From Verrucomicrobiota bacterium (lineage in GTDB: Bacteria > Verrucomicrobiota > Verrucomicrobiia > Opitutales > Opitutaceae): a DNA stretch of 64,000 nucleotides. The notes under the pieces are model-generated. The model made no database searches. It was given only the letters and a program-made list of their open reading frames with translations, and was not told the origin of the DNA. Where the stretch lies: contig JACRQG010000037.1 of the NCBI GenBank assembly GCA_016222805.1, positions 151,576-215,575 on the forward strand, in the 5' to 3' direction. Below, one piece after another: positions 34,225-42,989 of this stretch (positions within the stretch are counted from its first letter, which is position 1; each line of letters opens with the position of its first letter). The position numbers and the translations under genes were made by a program.

Positions 34225-34980
34225 ATGAAAAGCACCTCTCGCTTCGCTTTGGTTCTGGTCGCCGTCGTGCTCGTCGATCTCCCGACTCGGGCTAATTTGC
34301 TCACTGCTACATACGAATCTCAACTCGAAGCATGGTTGGGCCAGGGCAATCTGACTTTCACCAACATTTTCACCAAGTCGGCGGGTGATGACAGTCGTGA
34401 TTTTCACTCCGCAGTTGATGGAAAAGGTGCGACGTTTACGCTGATGCACGTTTTCGGCACCGGCGGTGATCCCGGCGCATTATTTGACCTGCTCCCCCAA
34501 GTCGTAGGGGGTTATAATCCGCAGAGCTGGAATTCGAGTGGAACCTGGAATTACAGTCCTTTCGATGCCGATAGAACAGCCTTTCTCTACAACCTCTCAT
34601 CGGGGACGATTCAACGACAGAATCTCATTGGGCAAGTTTCAGGCCCAGACTATGGACAAATCCAAACAAACAACAATCTGAATGCTGGTCCGACTTTTGG
34701 CGCCGGTTATGATTTAGTCGCGCATTTTGATCTGAGCCACGGCTACGCCGCGAACGCTTCGTACGGTGGCACGAGTTTCGGAGCAGAAATCACTACCGGC
34801 GGACCGAACTTTGTGTACAGTTGGGGAGAGATTTCGCGTTTCTACGTCCTCGACCTCGAGGTCTACACGTTCATTCCTGCGCAGAACAATGCAGTGCCTG
34901 ACTCCGAAAGCACGATTGGCCTGATCACCCTCTCGCTCTTCGGCCTCGTCGTTCTGCGCCGCCGGTTTTCACGCGGCTGA
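34225..34980 (+). CDS. Exported TLDc-like domain protein with VPDS sorting tail
   Basis: 251 residues with a signal peptide (ALVLVAVVLVDLPTRA). Residues about 50-135 resemble a TLDc domain: DFHSAVDGKGATFTLMHV, VVGGYNPQSWNSSGTW and DRTAFLYNLSSG parallel the FHxxCDxKGPTL / GGY / W / AFLFSL pattern. The C-terminal tail is AVPDSESTIG, a helix (LITLSLFGLVVL) and RRRFSRG. It would be displayed at the surface after exosortase processing. It follows the other tailed gene by 48 nt, likely co-transcribed. Confidence 0.72.
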   Translation: MKSTSRFALVLVAVVLVDLPTRANLLTATYESQLEAWLGQGNLTFTNIFTKSAGDDSRDFHSAVDGKGATFTLMHVFGTGGDPGALFDLLPQVVGGYNPQSWNSSGTWNYSPFDADRTAFLYNLSSGTIQRQNLIGQVSGPDYGQIQTNNNLNAGPTFGAGYDLVAHFDLSHGYAANASYGGTSFGAEITTGGPNFVYSWGEISRFYVLDLEVYTFIPAQNNAVPDSESTIGLITLSLFGLVVLRRRFSRG

Positions 34981-35308
34981 GGTGGCTAATAGCAACCGTT
35001 CAGGGGGAACCTTCGGCCCCATTTAGGTGGCGGGCTTTTCGCACCCGGAATCGCAGAGGTATTCTGGTCTGTGGTTGTGGTGCGCCAATTCAGCTCATTC
35101 CCATACGACCGTACTTGGATCGCTGTAACAACACGTCCGCTTCCGGCTCCTGAGAACGGCCCCAAGGTGCACTGCCTGCGAACAAGGAAGTCCGCTCGCT
35201 TCTAATCCAAACCTGGGGCGGAGGCGGCGGGCAAGCTGCCACGTGGTCCACGGTCAGCCACGCTTTCGCCTTCGGCTCAAGGGCGGCAACAGAAAGCGTG
35301 AATGTCCT
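34981..35308. other. Gene-free spacer, 328 bp
   Basis: No gene, repeat copy or clear stem-loop was recognised between the tailed-protein gene and the duplicated gene end at 35309. Confidence 0.4.
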
Positions 35309-35718
35309 CTACCGCGCGGGTGCCAACCGCTCCACCTCCGCCTGACTCAGCGCCCGGCGCGCGACGAGGAGGTCATCGGCGGTCCCCACGAGTTGCTCCG
35401 TCGGGGCGTTGGCCGCCTCGTCGCGGAAGGTGATGAACCGCGTGCCCGGATCCTCCCCCACCCGCAGGTCCCCCGCGAGGGTGATCCCCGTGAGCGGCCG
35501 GCCCGCCCCCAGGTGCTCGATGAGGCTCCGATCGCTGAACAGGTGCACGCTGCCCTGGCGGATCCGCCCCTCGCCCACCCGGGCCCCGTCGACGTACAGC
35601 ACCACGTCGCCGTCGTCATAGGTCGCCGCGTAGTGGTGGCTCTGCTTGTCGCCGAGGAAACGCGGTCGCGACTGCACGCGCTGCCCATTGACCACCAGCC
35701 GCACGACCCCGCTGCGGG
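35309..35718 (-). pseudogene. Duplicated 3' end of the LamG-type hydrolase gene (copy of 40784-41193)
   Basis: 410 bp without gaps against 40784-41193. The encoded ~130-residue LamG-like tail differs at one residue (Asp for Glu in TYDDG). Homology starts exactly at the stop codon and ends at GCTGCGGG. There is no start or upstream part, so it is a dead fragment. Confidence 0.9.
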
Positions 35719-35727
35719 AGCCCGTAC

Positions 35728-35791
35728 GGGGTCAAGTCGTGAATTGTGAATCCACGGGCGCTCCCGGTTTCCCGATTCACGACCTGACCCC
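35728..35791. repeat. 64-bp element with 17-bp terminal inverted repeats
   Basis: The left end is GGGGTCAAGTCGTGAAT. The right end read on the other strand is GGGGTCAGGTCGTGAAT, 16 of 17 identical. Related copies are at about 22916-22981 and 19383-19406. It begins 10 nt after the duplicated gene end. Confidence 0.75.
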
Positions 35792-35918
35792 ATCCGCTCT
35801 CATGCGGTTCGGTGCGCGGAGGCATCATCCCGCAGTCGCGGTGGGACGCTCTCCACATTCGGGCTCGCGTCGTTGGGAACGGAGACCGATAATCAGTCGT
35901 TCGACGCCTCCTACCTCG

Positions 35919-38900
35919 ATGGAATCGCACGTTCCCAAGGCGGTGTTCCTCAGTTACGCCCGTGAGGATGCGATCGCGGCGCGGCGCATTACCGAGGCGC
36001 TCCGCCGCAATGGAATCGAAGTCTGGTTCGACGAAAACGAACTGCGTGGTGGAGAGGATTGGAATCATCAGATCAAGCGGAAGATCAAGGAGTGCACCCT
36101 GTTTGTGCCGGTCATCTCGGCGCACACCCAAGCGCGCCGGGAGGGTTACTTCCGGCTCGAATGGCGGCTGGCGGAAGAGCGGACGCACTTGATGGCAAGA
36201 GGTACGCCGTTCGTGGTGCCAGTATGCATCGACGCAACCAGCGAGAGCCAGGCCCTGGTGCCGGCCGTGTTCTTGAGCGTGCAATGGACGCGACTGCCGG
36301 GAGGAGAGACACCGTCCGCCTTCGGCGTTCAGCTCGAACGCCTCCTGGCGGGCGGTGCGCGCGCGACTGAGGCTGCCGGGCGGGCGGCTGAAACACCCCC
36401 TCGCATTCCCGACTACGAGCTGCTGCGGTTGGTCGGTCGCGGGAGTTACGGCGACGTGTGGCTGGCCCGCGGCGTGACGGGGATCTACCGCGCCATCAAG
36501 GTAGTCTGGCGGGAGCGGTTCGCTGACGCCGGGCCCTTTGAGCGCGAGTTCCACGGCTTGAAGGAATTCGCCGCGATTTCAGTCGGCGAGAGCATCCAGC
36601 TCGCGCTCCTGCACATCGGCCGCAACGACGAGGCGGGCTTCTTCTACTATGTAATGGAACTGGCCGACGACGCCGAGCACGGCCGCGAGATTGATCCGGC
36701 TCGCTACGTGCCGCTGACCCTCGCCGAAATGCGCAACCGCCGAGGCCGGATTCCAACGGCAGAGTGCGTGACCCTCGGCGTCGAGTTGGCGCGCGTGCTG
36801 GCGGGTCTCCACGCCCGTGGGCTCTTGCACCGCGACATCAAGCCGTCGAACGTGATTCTGGTCGGCGGAGTGCCAAAGCTCGCAGATATCGGACTCGTTA
36901 CGCCGGCGAGTTCCGCGCGGACCTTTGTCGGCACCGAGGGCTTTGTACCACCGGAAGGCCCGGGCTCGCCGCGCGCGGATGTTTTCGCCCTCGGCATGCT
37001 GCTCTACGAACTCTCCACCGGGCTCGACCGGCAGCATTTTCCGCAGTTGCCACCGGAGTTGGACCGGCTGCCCGACCATCGCGCACTGCTTGAGTTGAAC
37101 AGGGTCATCTTGCGGGCCTGCGAGCCACTGCCCGAACAGCGCTACGCGGACGGACAGGCGCTGCTGGCAGAATTGTCGGCGCTGCTGGGAGGGCGACGCG
37201 TGCGGTGGTACGGCAGGGGCGGTCAACGCCTCCTTCTGGCGGCAGGGTTCGCCATCAGTATCGGTGCGCTCTGGTGGTGGCAGCGGTCTTCTGCGGCGAG
37301 AATCGCCGCCCCAGCGCCGGAGGTCGAACCCTCGACCTTGTTGCCGGAACCGAACCTACCGACACTCGAGAAATCTCTGGTCGTGATGCCGCTGACGAAC
37401 CTCAGTCAAGGCCCGGCCAACGAGTTTCCTTGCGAAGGCCTGCACGCGGAAATTGTCGCAACGCTCAAACGCGTCCCAGACTTGAAGGTAATCGGAGGAA
37501 GAGCCGCCGTCCACCAGCAGGCGGGCGGGCCAGGATACGCCGAAGTCGGCCGACAGCTTCGCGTGGGCAACGCCATCTCCGGCAGCGTGCAACGGGACGG
37601 GAACCGGGTACGTATCGTCCTCGAGTTGCTGCGGTGCCACGATGCCGCCACGCGGTGGACCCAGATCTACGATCGCGAGGTTGACGACATTCTCACCCTC
37701 CAAAGTGAGATCGCGGACGAGGTATCCCGGGTGCTGCAGGCGCAGACGGCCAGAGACGCAAGGCAAGCGGCACGATTTTTGACGAAAGAACCCCGTGCTT
37801 ATGACCTCTATCTCAAGGGTCGTGCCTCGCAGTTTGGTGCGGGTCGCAAGGAATCCCTCAAGGCTTCAATCTCGTTATTGGAAGAGAGCTTGAAGTTGGA
37901 CCCGAACTTCATGTCGGCCGCTTTTTGCCTGTCAGCAAGGCATGTGCTGCTCTACTCAAACTACGAGAAGGATATGGCCAAACGGATGGAACATGCCGTC
38001 GCGGCCCGACACTGGGCGGAGAAAGCCTCCCAGTTGTTGCCAGGCGGTGCCGGGAATGGTGCGCTCGCCTACTACTTCATCAACGTCGAGAATGACTGCG
38101 CGCGGGCGGAAGCTCTGGCGCGGACGGCGGTTCAGGCGCAGCCGAATGACGACGAGGCGAGCAATCTGCTGGCGATGGCTCTCGTTGGGCAGGGTCGGTC
38201 CGCGGAAGGAGAAAGCTGGGAACGTCGGGCGATTATCCTCAACCCGAACCACACTGAACATCGACTGAACCATTTATGGCATTTGGCCATTTTGCGACGC
38301 CGAAAGGAGTGGAAGGCCATGATGCTGGATTTCCAGGGCATCGCACTCGGTGCGGAATTGACCGAGTGGCCGGTTTTCCTCTCCCGCTACCGCTTGTTCG
38401 GCGATCTGCCAACAGAAGATCAGACGAAAGAAATGCGGCCGCCGGTTCAGACGAGGTTCTGGTGGCTGAGCAGAAGATTCGCGGAGGCGCAGGCCTACTG
38501 CATGACCGAGTTGGCCAAGCCGGAGCTGGGAGATCTGTACCGTTTCGACCTGCTGCGGCTGCAGTGTGATGTCCTGCAGCGCCTCGGTCGCCATGACGAG
38601 GCAGAGCAGGCGGCGCGAGGCCTTCTGGCGCTCGCGGAAGAAATGCGGAAGATCGCAGAGGTCGATCCTTCCGAAAGAGACGGCCGGCTGGCAGCTGCTC
38701 TCTCCCGTCTGGGGAGGCATGACGAGGCAGTTGCGGCAGGCCGGCGCTTTGTCTCGGCGATGCATATTCCCGAACAACAGCTACGCCGATGGAATCGGGA
38801 AACGACGTTGGCGGAAATCTATGCGGTAGCGAACCGGCATAAGGAATGCCTCGACTTGGTCGCCGAACTGCTGCGGGTGCCCAGTGGGCTGACGGTGCCA

Positions 38901-38993
38901 GTGCTCAGGGTCGATCCGGTATGGGACAACGTGCGGGAGGATCCCCGCTTTCAGGCATTGCTGAAAGATCCGAAGAACGATGCGGCGTTCTGA
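35919..38993 (+). CDS. TIR-domain / Ser-Thr kinase-like / TM / TolB-N and TPR-like protein
   Basis: 1024 residues from ATG 35919; the TIR domain begins at once (AVFLSYAREDAIAARRIT, Glu81 in EWRLA). It is closely similar to the TIR of the protein at 28323. Kinase residues about 165-420: GRGSYG, Lys194 in RAIKVV, HRD 304-306, but DIG (323-325) replaces DFG and the APE region is PPEG. A membrane helix lies at about 438-456. The outer part holds a FlgO/TolB-N-like domain (SLVVMPLTNLSQG, ISGSVQRDGNRVRI) and TPR-like repeats. It is a probable transmembrane signalling protein. The ECF sigma gene is convergent and 21 nt away. Confidence 0.86.
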   Translation: MESHVPKAVFLSYAREDAIAARRITEALRRNGIEVWFDENELRGGEDWNHQIKRKIKECTLFVPVISAHTQARREGYFRLEWRLAEERTHLMARGTPFVVPVCIDATSESQALVPAVFLSVQWTRLPGGETPSAFGVQLERLLAGGARATEAAGRAAETPPRIPDYELLRLVGRGSYGDVWLARGVTGIYRAIKVVWRERFADAGPFEREFHGLKEFAAISVGESIQLALLHIGRNDEAGFFYYVMELADDAEHGREIDPARYVPLTLAEMRNRRGRIPTAECVTLGVELARVLAGLHARGLLHRDIKPSNVILVGGVPKLADIGLVTPASSARTFVGTEGFVPPEGPGSPRADVFALGMLLYELSTGLDRQHFPQLPPELDRLPDHRALLELNRVILRACEPLPEQRYADGQALLAELSALLGGRRVRWYGRGGQRLLLAAGFAISIGALWWWQRSSAARIAAPAPEVEPSTLLPEPNLPTLEKSLVVMPLTNLSQGPANEFPCEGLHAEIVATLKRVPDLKVIGGRAAVHQQAGGPGYAEVGRQLRVGNAISGSVQRDGNRVRIVLELLRCHDAATRWTQIYDREVDDILTLQSEIADEVSRVLQAQTARDARQAARFLTKEPRAYDLYLKGRASQFGAGRKESLKASISLLEESLKLDPNFMSAAFCLSARHVLLYSNYEKDMAKRMEHAVAARHWAEKASQLLPGGAGNGALAYYFINVENDCARAEALARTAVQAQPNDDEASNLLAMALVGQGRSAEGESWERRAIILNPNHTEHRLNHLWHLAILRRRKEWKAMMLDFQGIALGAELTEWPVFLSRYRLFGDLPTEDQTKEMRPPVQTRFWWLSRRFAEAQAYCMTELAKPELGDLYRFDLLRLQCDVLQRLGRHDEAEQAARGLLALAEEMRKIAEVDPSERDGRLAAALSRLGRHDEAVAAGRRFVSAMHIPEQQLRRWNRETTLAEIYAVANRHKECLDLVAELLRVPSGLTVPVLRVDPVWDNVREDPRFQALLKDPKNDAAF

Positions 38994-39014
38994 AGATGAG
39001 CTGCGAGCGCATTT

Positions 39015-39653
39015 TCACCCAACCTGCTCCTTGAGCTTCTCGACCTCGGCTTTCAATTGCCGCGTCAGCCGGTGGCTAATGACGTAGACCGTCGCGGGAT
39101 TCACGCCAAGTTCCGTGGCTACCCTGAGCACCGGCCACTTTTGCCGCACGTAAAGCTCAAACACTTGGAAGTGTCGCGGCTTGACCCGGCTCGCGACGCG
39201 GTCGATCGCGGCCGCCAGCAGATGCAACTGCCACTCGCGATCCCATTCGTCTTCGTCTGCAACCGGCGCCGACAGGCGCTCAATGGTGGCAGTGTGTGCC
39301 GAAGCAGCGTCGTGCGACGTTGGAGGGGATCTGGCGGGCAATCTCCCGCGGCTCTCGAACTTGTCCGCGATTCGCCAGCTCGTGAGTTTCATCAGCCAAC
39401 CGCGGAAGGATCCGCGGTCCGGGTTGAGATCAAAGTCTTTGATGGTCTCGGCGACTCGCTTGAAGACCTCTTGGGCCACATCCTCGGCATCCGCATGTGA
39501 CAGGCCGGCGCGGCGCGCCCGTCCATAGACGAGCCGCTGGTACAGACGGTGCAACTCCTCCCAACTCGCGCGATCCTCCCAATTGCGCACCCGCAGCAAC
39601 AGCGTCGGGCGGGTGCGGAGAGAAGAGCCCGGATCGTGGCGCATGGTGGTCAT
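39015..39653 (-). CDS. ECF-type RNA polymerase sigma factor
   Basis: 212 residues. Region 2 is visible as LYQRLVYGRARRAGLSHADAEDVAQEVF and SFRGWLMKLTSWRIADKF. Region 4 is FELYVRQKWPVLRVATELGVNPATVYVISHRLTRQL. No anti-sigma factor gene is adjacent. Related ECF sigma factors in this phylum and in Planctomycetes are linked to Ser/Thr kinases, and the convergent TIR-kinase gene 21 nt away fits that arrangement. An in-frame ATG at 39644 is an alternative start. Confidence 0.88.
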   Translation of the reverse strand: MTTMRHDPGSSLRTRPTLLLRVRNWEDRASWEELHRLYQRLVYGRARRAGLSHADAEDVAQEVFKRVAETIKDFDLNPDRGSFRGWLMKLTSWRIADKFESRGRLPARSPPTSHDAASAHTATIERLSAPVADEDEWDREWQLHLLAAAIDRVASRVKPRHFQVFELYVRQKWPVLRVATELGVNPATVYVISHRLTRQLKAEVEKLKEQVG

Positions 39654-39761
39654 TCCACTACCTACACGGTCGGAAACACTGCGATCTTACAGGAAAAACG
39701 AAATTCTGGAATCCTGATCTCCTCTTGAAAGAACACTGATGCAGCCGCCGTGGAGCGGCTG

Positions 39762-40541
39762 ATGAACCCGCTTCGCCCTTCACTGCTCTGCCGCCCCCGA
39801 ACGCACGGACCCGTTCTTTCGCTGCTCCTCTCCGTTGTCATCGGCGCCGCACTGCCGCTATCGGGCAGGAACGCCACTTCGCCCCGCGCGTCGTCACCCC
39901 CAGCCCAAACCGCCCCGCCCGCCTATCCTGATGACGTACACGTGCCAAAAGGGTGTTACATTTCGACCCTGGCATATCTCGCCAAGTTTCACCTGGAATT
40001 CGCCACTGAATCCGGCACGCCATTGACGGTGCTCCTGCGACGCTTCGACGGCCCGCACACCATCGCTTTGGTATCCTGGCAGGGGCGCTGGTGGGGACGC
40101 GACGAGTTTTCCGGTGTCTTCGATTTGCAGTCGGCCGTCTCCAACAAAGACGACACCACTCGGTTGCGGGCTCTGGCCGAGTGCATCTTGGACCGGCTTT
40201 CCGTGCGGCACCTGAAAGGCGGCTACATCACGGCACCAAATCCAACCAGCGAACTCTCCGACCGGGAGCGCTGTGAGGCGGTGCACGCGGCGGCCACCTT
40301 ACTGCCATGTGCCTCCCAGCTCTACTGGGTGGGCTGCAACCGAGGAGTCATTCCCCTGCTGTTCTTTCAACCCTCCGAAAGAACGATCGCGGTCTACGAC
40401 CCTGCCAGTGGCACAGCGACCGCGGAGTGTGTACTGCGAAGCGCCCCGACGGTTGTGACCATGGTCGCCTCGGAGCTCGGATACAGGGCAAACGCAGTCT
40501 GGCCGGGATCCCGGTTTGTGATTGCCTCAGCTACACGTTAG
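39762..40541 (+). CDS. Exported protein with possible Cys-His-Asp peptidase-like triad
   Basis: 259 residues from ATG 39762 (GTG 39750 is possible). The signal sequence is VLSLLLSVVIGAALPLSG. The mature region shows KGCYISTLAYLAKF, then GPHTIALVSWQGRWWGRDEFSG. This ordering of Cys, His and Asp recalls papain-fold (C39-like) proteins, but I do not recognise the family. The gene is divergent from the sigma factor 108 nt away and could belong to its regulon. Confidence 0.5.
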   Translation: MNPLRPSLLCRPRTHGPVLSLLLSVVIGAALPLSGRNATSPRASSPPAQTAPPAYPDDVHVPKGCYISTLAYLAKFHLEFATESGTPLTVLLRRFDGPHTIALVSWQGRWWGRDEFSGVFDLQSAVSNKDDTTRLRALAECILDRLSVRHLKGGYITAPNPTSELSDRERCEAVHAAATLLPCASQLYWVGCNRGVIPLLFFQPSERTIAVYDPASGTATAECVLRSAPTVVTMVASELGYRANAVWPGSRFVIASATR

Positions 40542-40783
40542 GGAACTGCGTGCGCGATTTCTACCGCTCGCATCAGCGGAGCCAGGTCGGCGCGTCTCAA
40601 TTTCACCTCACATGGAGCACTTTGACAACGTGTCGACTTAGGACGCCCCTTGAGAACATCGACGTCCCGTCGCCTCCGAACGGGTCGTGGGTCGGAAACG
40701 TTGGACAGTCCTGCCCGGAATGGTGCCGGACGCCGTGAGCCGGAGATTGAGGTTCGAAGACGGAACCGGGGCCCAACGATTCG
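40542..40783. other. Spacer, 242 bp
   Basis: No gene or repeat recognised. It lies between the convergent exported-protein gene and the LamG-type gene. Confidence 0.4.
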
Positions 40784-42961
40784 CTACCGCGCGGGTGCCA
40801 AACGCTCCACCTCCGCCTGACTCAGCGCCCGGCGCGCCACGAGGAGGTCATCGGCGGTCCCCACGAGTTGCTCCGTCGGGGCGTTGGCCGCCTCGTCGCG
40901 GAAGGTGATGAACCGCGTGCCCGGATCCTCCCCCACCCGCAGATCCCCCGCGAGGGTGATCCCCGTGAGCGGCCGGCCCGCGCCCAGGTGCTCGATGAGG
41001 CTGCGATCGCTGAACAAGTGCACGCTGCCCTGGCGGATCCGCCCCTCGCCCACCCGGGCCCCGTCGACGTACAGCACCACCTCGCCGTCGTCATAGGTCG
41101 CCGCGTAGTGGTGGCTCTGCTTGTCGCCGAGGAAACGCGGCCGCGACTGCACGCGCTGCCCATTGACCACCAGCCGCACGACCCCGCTGCGGGGATTGAA
41201 ATCGAAGATCAGTTCGCCCGTGGCGGGTTCCCCGGTGCCCCGGTGGGCGCTGAAGATCCGCGTCCACGACACGCTGCCCGTGCGCACGCGCGCCGCCAAG
41301 GTGAAGGTCCGCCCGAGCTCGGCCGTGCCCGGCAGGTCCGCGGCATCGCCCGCCTTTTTCAGGACCAACGCGCGATTGCCGCCCGCGCCCGCCTGCACCA
41401 CCGCCCCACCGACCAAGGTCCATCGCGCCGGCTCTGCCTTCCCTTCGAAGTCGATCGCCAGGTCCGGCACCGCCGCCGGATCCTCCCAAGCCACCCCCGC
41501 CCCGACGTGGAAGGAATAAAGCGACCCGCCGGCGACCTGAAACCGGAGCTGCAACCCGCGCGCATTCGTCGGCAGCGCCGTGTGCTCGCGCCATCGCACC
41601 GGCAGATCAATTCCATCCGCCGTCACCGCCACGCACTCTTCCATCCCGTACCCCGGCACGACCCGAGCCTCCGCATCGAGCACTTCGGCCCGCAGGGCGC
41701 CGCCGCGAAAGTCGCCATTCACCCGCAGCGGGCCGCCGCCGCCCCGCCACCGGCGGGTGGTCACCGCTCCCGGCGTCGCCGCCGGGGCGTCCAACGAGGC
41801 AAACCCGTCCTTGCGCAGCGTCGCGACGCCGATCGCCGACTCCGCGTTCTTGGTGCCGCCGTGGGTGTGCCGGGCTCCGCCGTAGAAGAGCTTGATGCGG
41901 TCACCCTCCACCAGCGGCTGATTGACGGTGGTAATCATGCCGCCGTCCCACGCGCCCGGCGCGCCCACGTCGAGGAGGGGCGGCCGATCGCCCTCCTGCC
42001 GGTGCCATTTCACGCCGTCGCGGCTGGAGACGAGTTCGACGAAGATGGGACCATCGTTGTTGCCGTCGGTGATCCGGAAGACCCACAGCAGGCCAAGGTG
42101 ACCCGACTCGTAGGGAAAGGCGCAGAGGCCGTAGAAATCCGTGTGCTGCTTGTCCTGGGTCACCCAGCGGTCGTCGATCCGGTCGGGCACGAGGATGAGC
42201 TCCGCCGGCGGCCATTGCTCGAACTGGGTCGTCGCCGTGTAGCCCACCGCCCGGCGCCGATAGCCGCGCACCGGCGCGAACACCTTGGGGTAGCCGACGT
42301 ACCGCCCCGCGCGCGCCTCCCAGACGAAGTTCCCCACGTCGCCCGGGTCGGCGAGAATCGGGTTGCGAGGCAGATCCCGCCAGTGAATCCCGTCGGCCGA
42401 GGTCGCACCCCAGAAGCCACTCACCAGGTTGGCGGGCGCCGTGCGGCCATAGTCGTAGTTGATCAGCTTGTACCGCCGCGACGGATCGGGGTCGTCCGGC
42501 GTCCAGAGCACCACCGGCAGATGGTCCTCCTTGGTGCGACGGAACAGGAGGTTGTTGTCCTTGCTGCCCTGGAACTCCACGAGCCCGAGAGCGGGCTTCT
42601 CCCACCGCAGCCCATCGGGGCTGGTGGCGTAGAGGTTGCGGTATTCGCCGCCCTGCCAGGCATGGTACCAGAGCCGGTAGCCGCGCCCATCCTCCCCCGG
42701 CAGCGCCGAACCGTACACATAGGCGACTTTGCCCTCCCAGGGGCGGTCGGCGACCAGGACGGGGTTGCGCGGGTCCTTGGCGAACGCGTGGTACCGTCGC
42801 GTGACGCCGCGTCGTTCAGCGAGGATCGAATCGTCCACCACCAGGTGCCAGTCACCACTGAGGTCGGCGGGGGATCGGGCCGACGATGTCGCCGCGGCGA
42901 TCGCGGCCGCCAACACCAGCGGGACGACCAGCAAGAACGACGGACGCCAGACGGAGGGCAT
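40784..42961 (-). CDS. Secreted five-bladed propeller hydrolase-like protein with LamG-type C-terminus
   Basis: 725 residues with a signal peptide (LLVVPLVLAAAIAAATS). The N-terminal ~450 residues are a GH32/43/68-like propeller: HLVVDDSILAERRG, RPWEGKVAYVYGSA, YATSPDGLRWEKPALG, GSKDNNLLFR, WGATSADGIHW. A LamG / concanavalin-like domain ends the protein. It is related over the propeller part to the gene at 55049 (GSKDNNVVWRG there). It is probably glycan-active and exported. Its final 410 bp are duplicated at 35309-35718. Confidence 0.78.
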   Translation of the reverse strand: MPSVWRPSFLLVVPLVLAAAIAAATSSARSPADLSGDWHLVVDDSILAERRGVTRRYHAFAKDPRNPVLVADRPWEGKVAYVYGSALPGEDGRGYRLWYHAWQGGEYRNLYATSPDGLRWEKPALGLVEFQGSKDNNLLFRRTKEDHLPVVLWTPDDPDPSRRYKLINYDYGRTAPANLVSGFWGATSADGIHWRDLPRNPILADPGDVGNFVWEARAGRYVGYPKVFAPVRGYRRRAVGYTATTQFEQWPPAELILVPDRIDDRWVTQDKQHTDFYGLCAFPYESGHLGLLWVFRITDGNNDGPIFVELVSSRDGVKWHRQEGDRPPLLDVGAPGAWDGGMITTVNQPLVEGDRIKLFYGGARHTHGGTKNAESAIGVATLRKDGFASLDAPAATPGAVTTRRWRGGGGPLRVNGDFRGGALRAEVLDAEARVVPGYGMEECVAVTADGIDLPVRWREHTALPTNARGLQLRFQVAGGSLYSFHVGAGVAWEDPAAVPDLAIDFEGKAEPARWTLVGGAVVQAGAGGNRALVLKKAGDAADLPGTAELGRTFTLAARVRTGSVSWTRIFSAHRGTGEPATGELIFDFNPRSGVVRLVVNGQRVQSRPRFLGDKQSHHYAATYDDGEVVLYVDGARVGEGRIRQGSVHLFSDRSLIEHLGAGRPLTGITLAGDLRVGEDPGTRFITFRDEAANAPTEQLVGTADDLLVARRALSQAEVERLAPAR

Positions 42962-42989
42962 GGGGTGGGGTTGGTCTTTGTCTTGGCGG

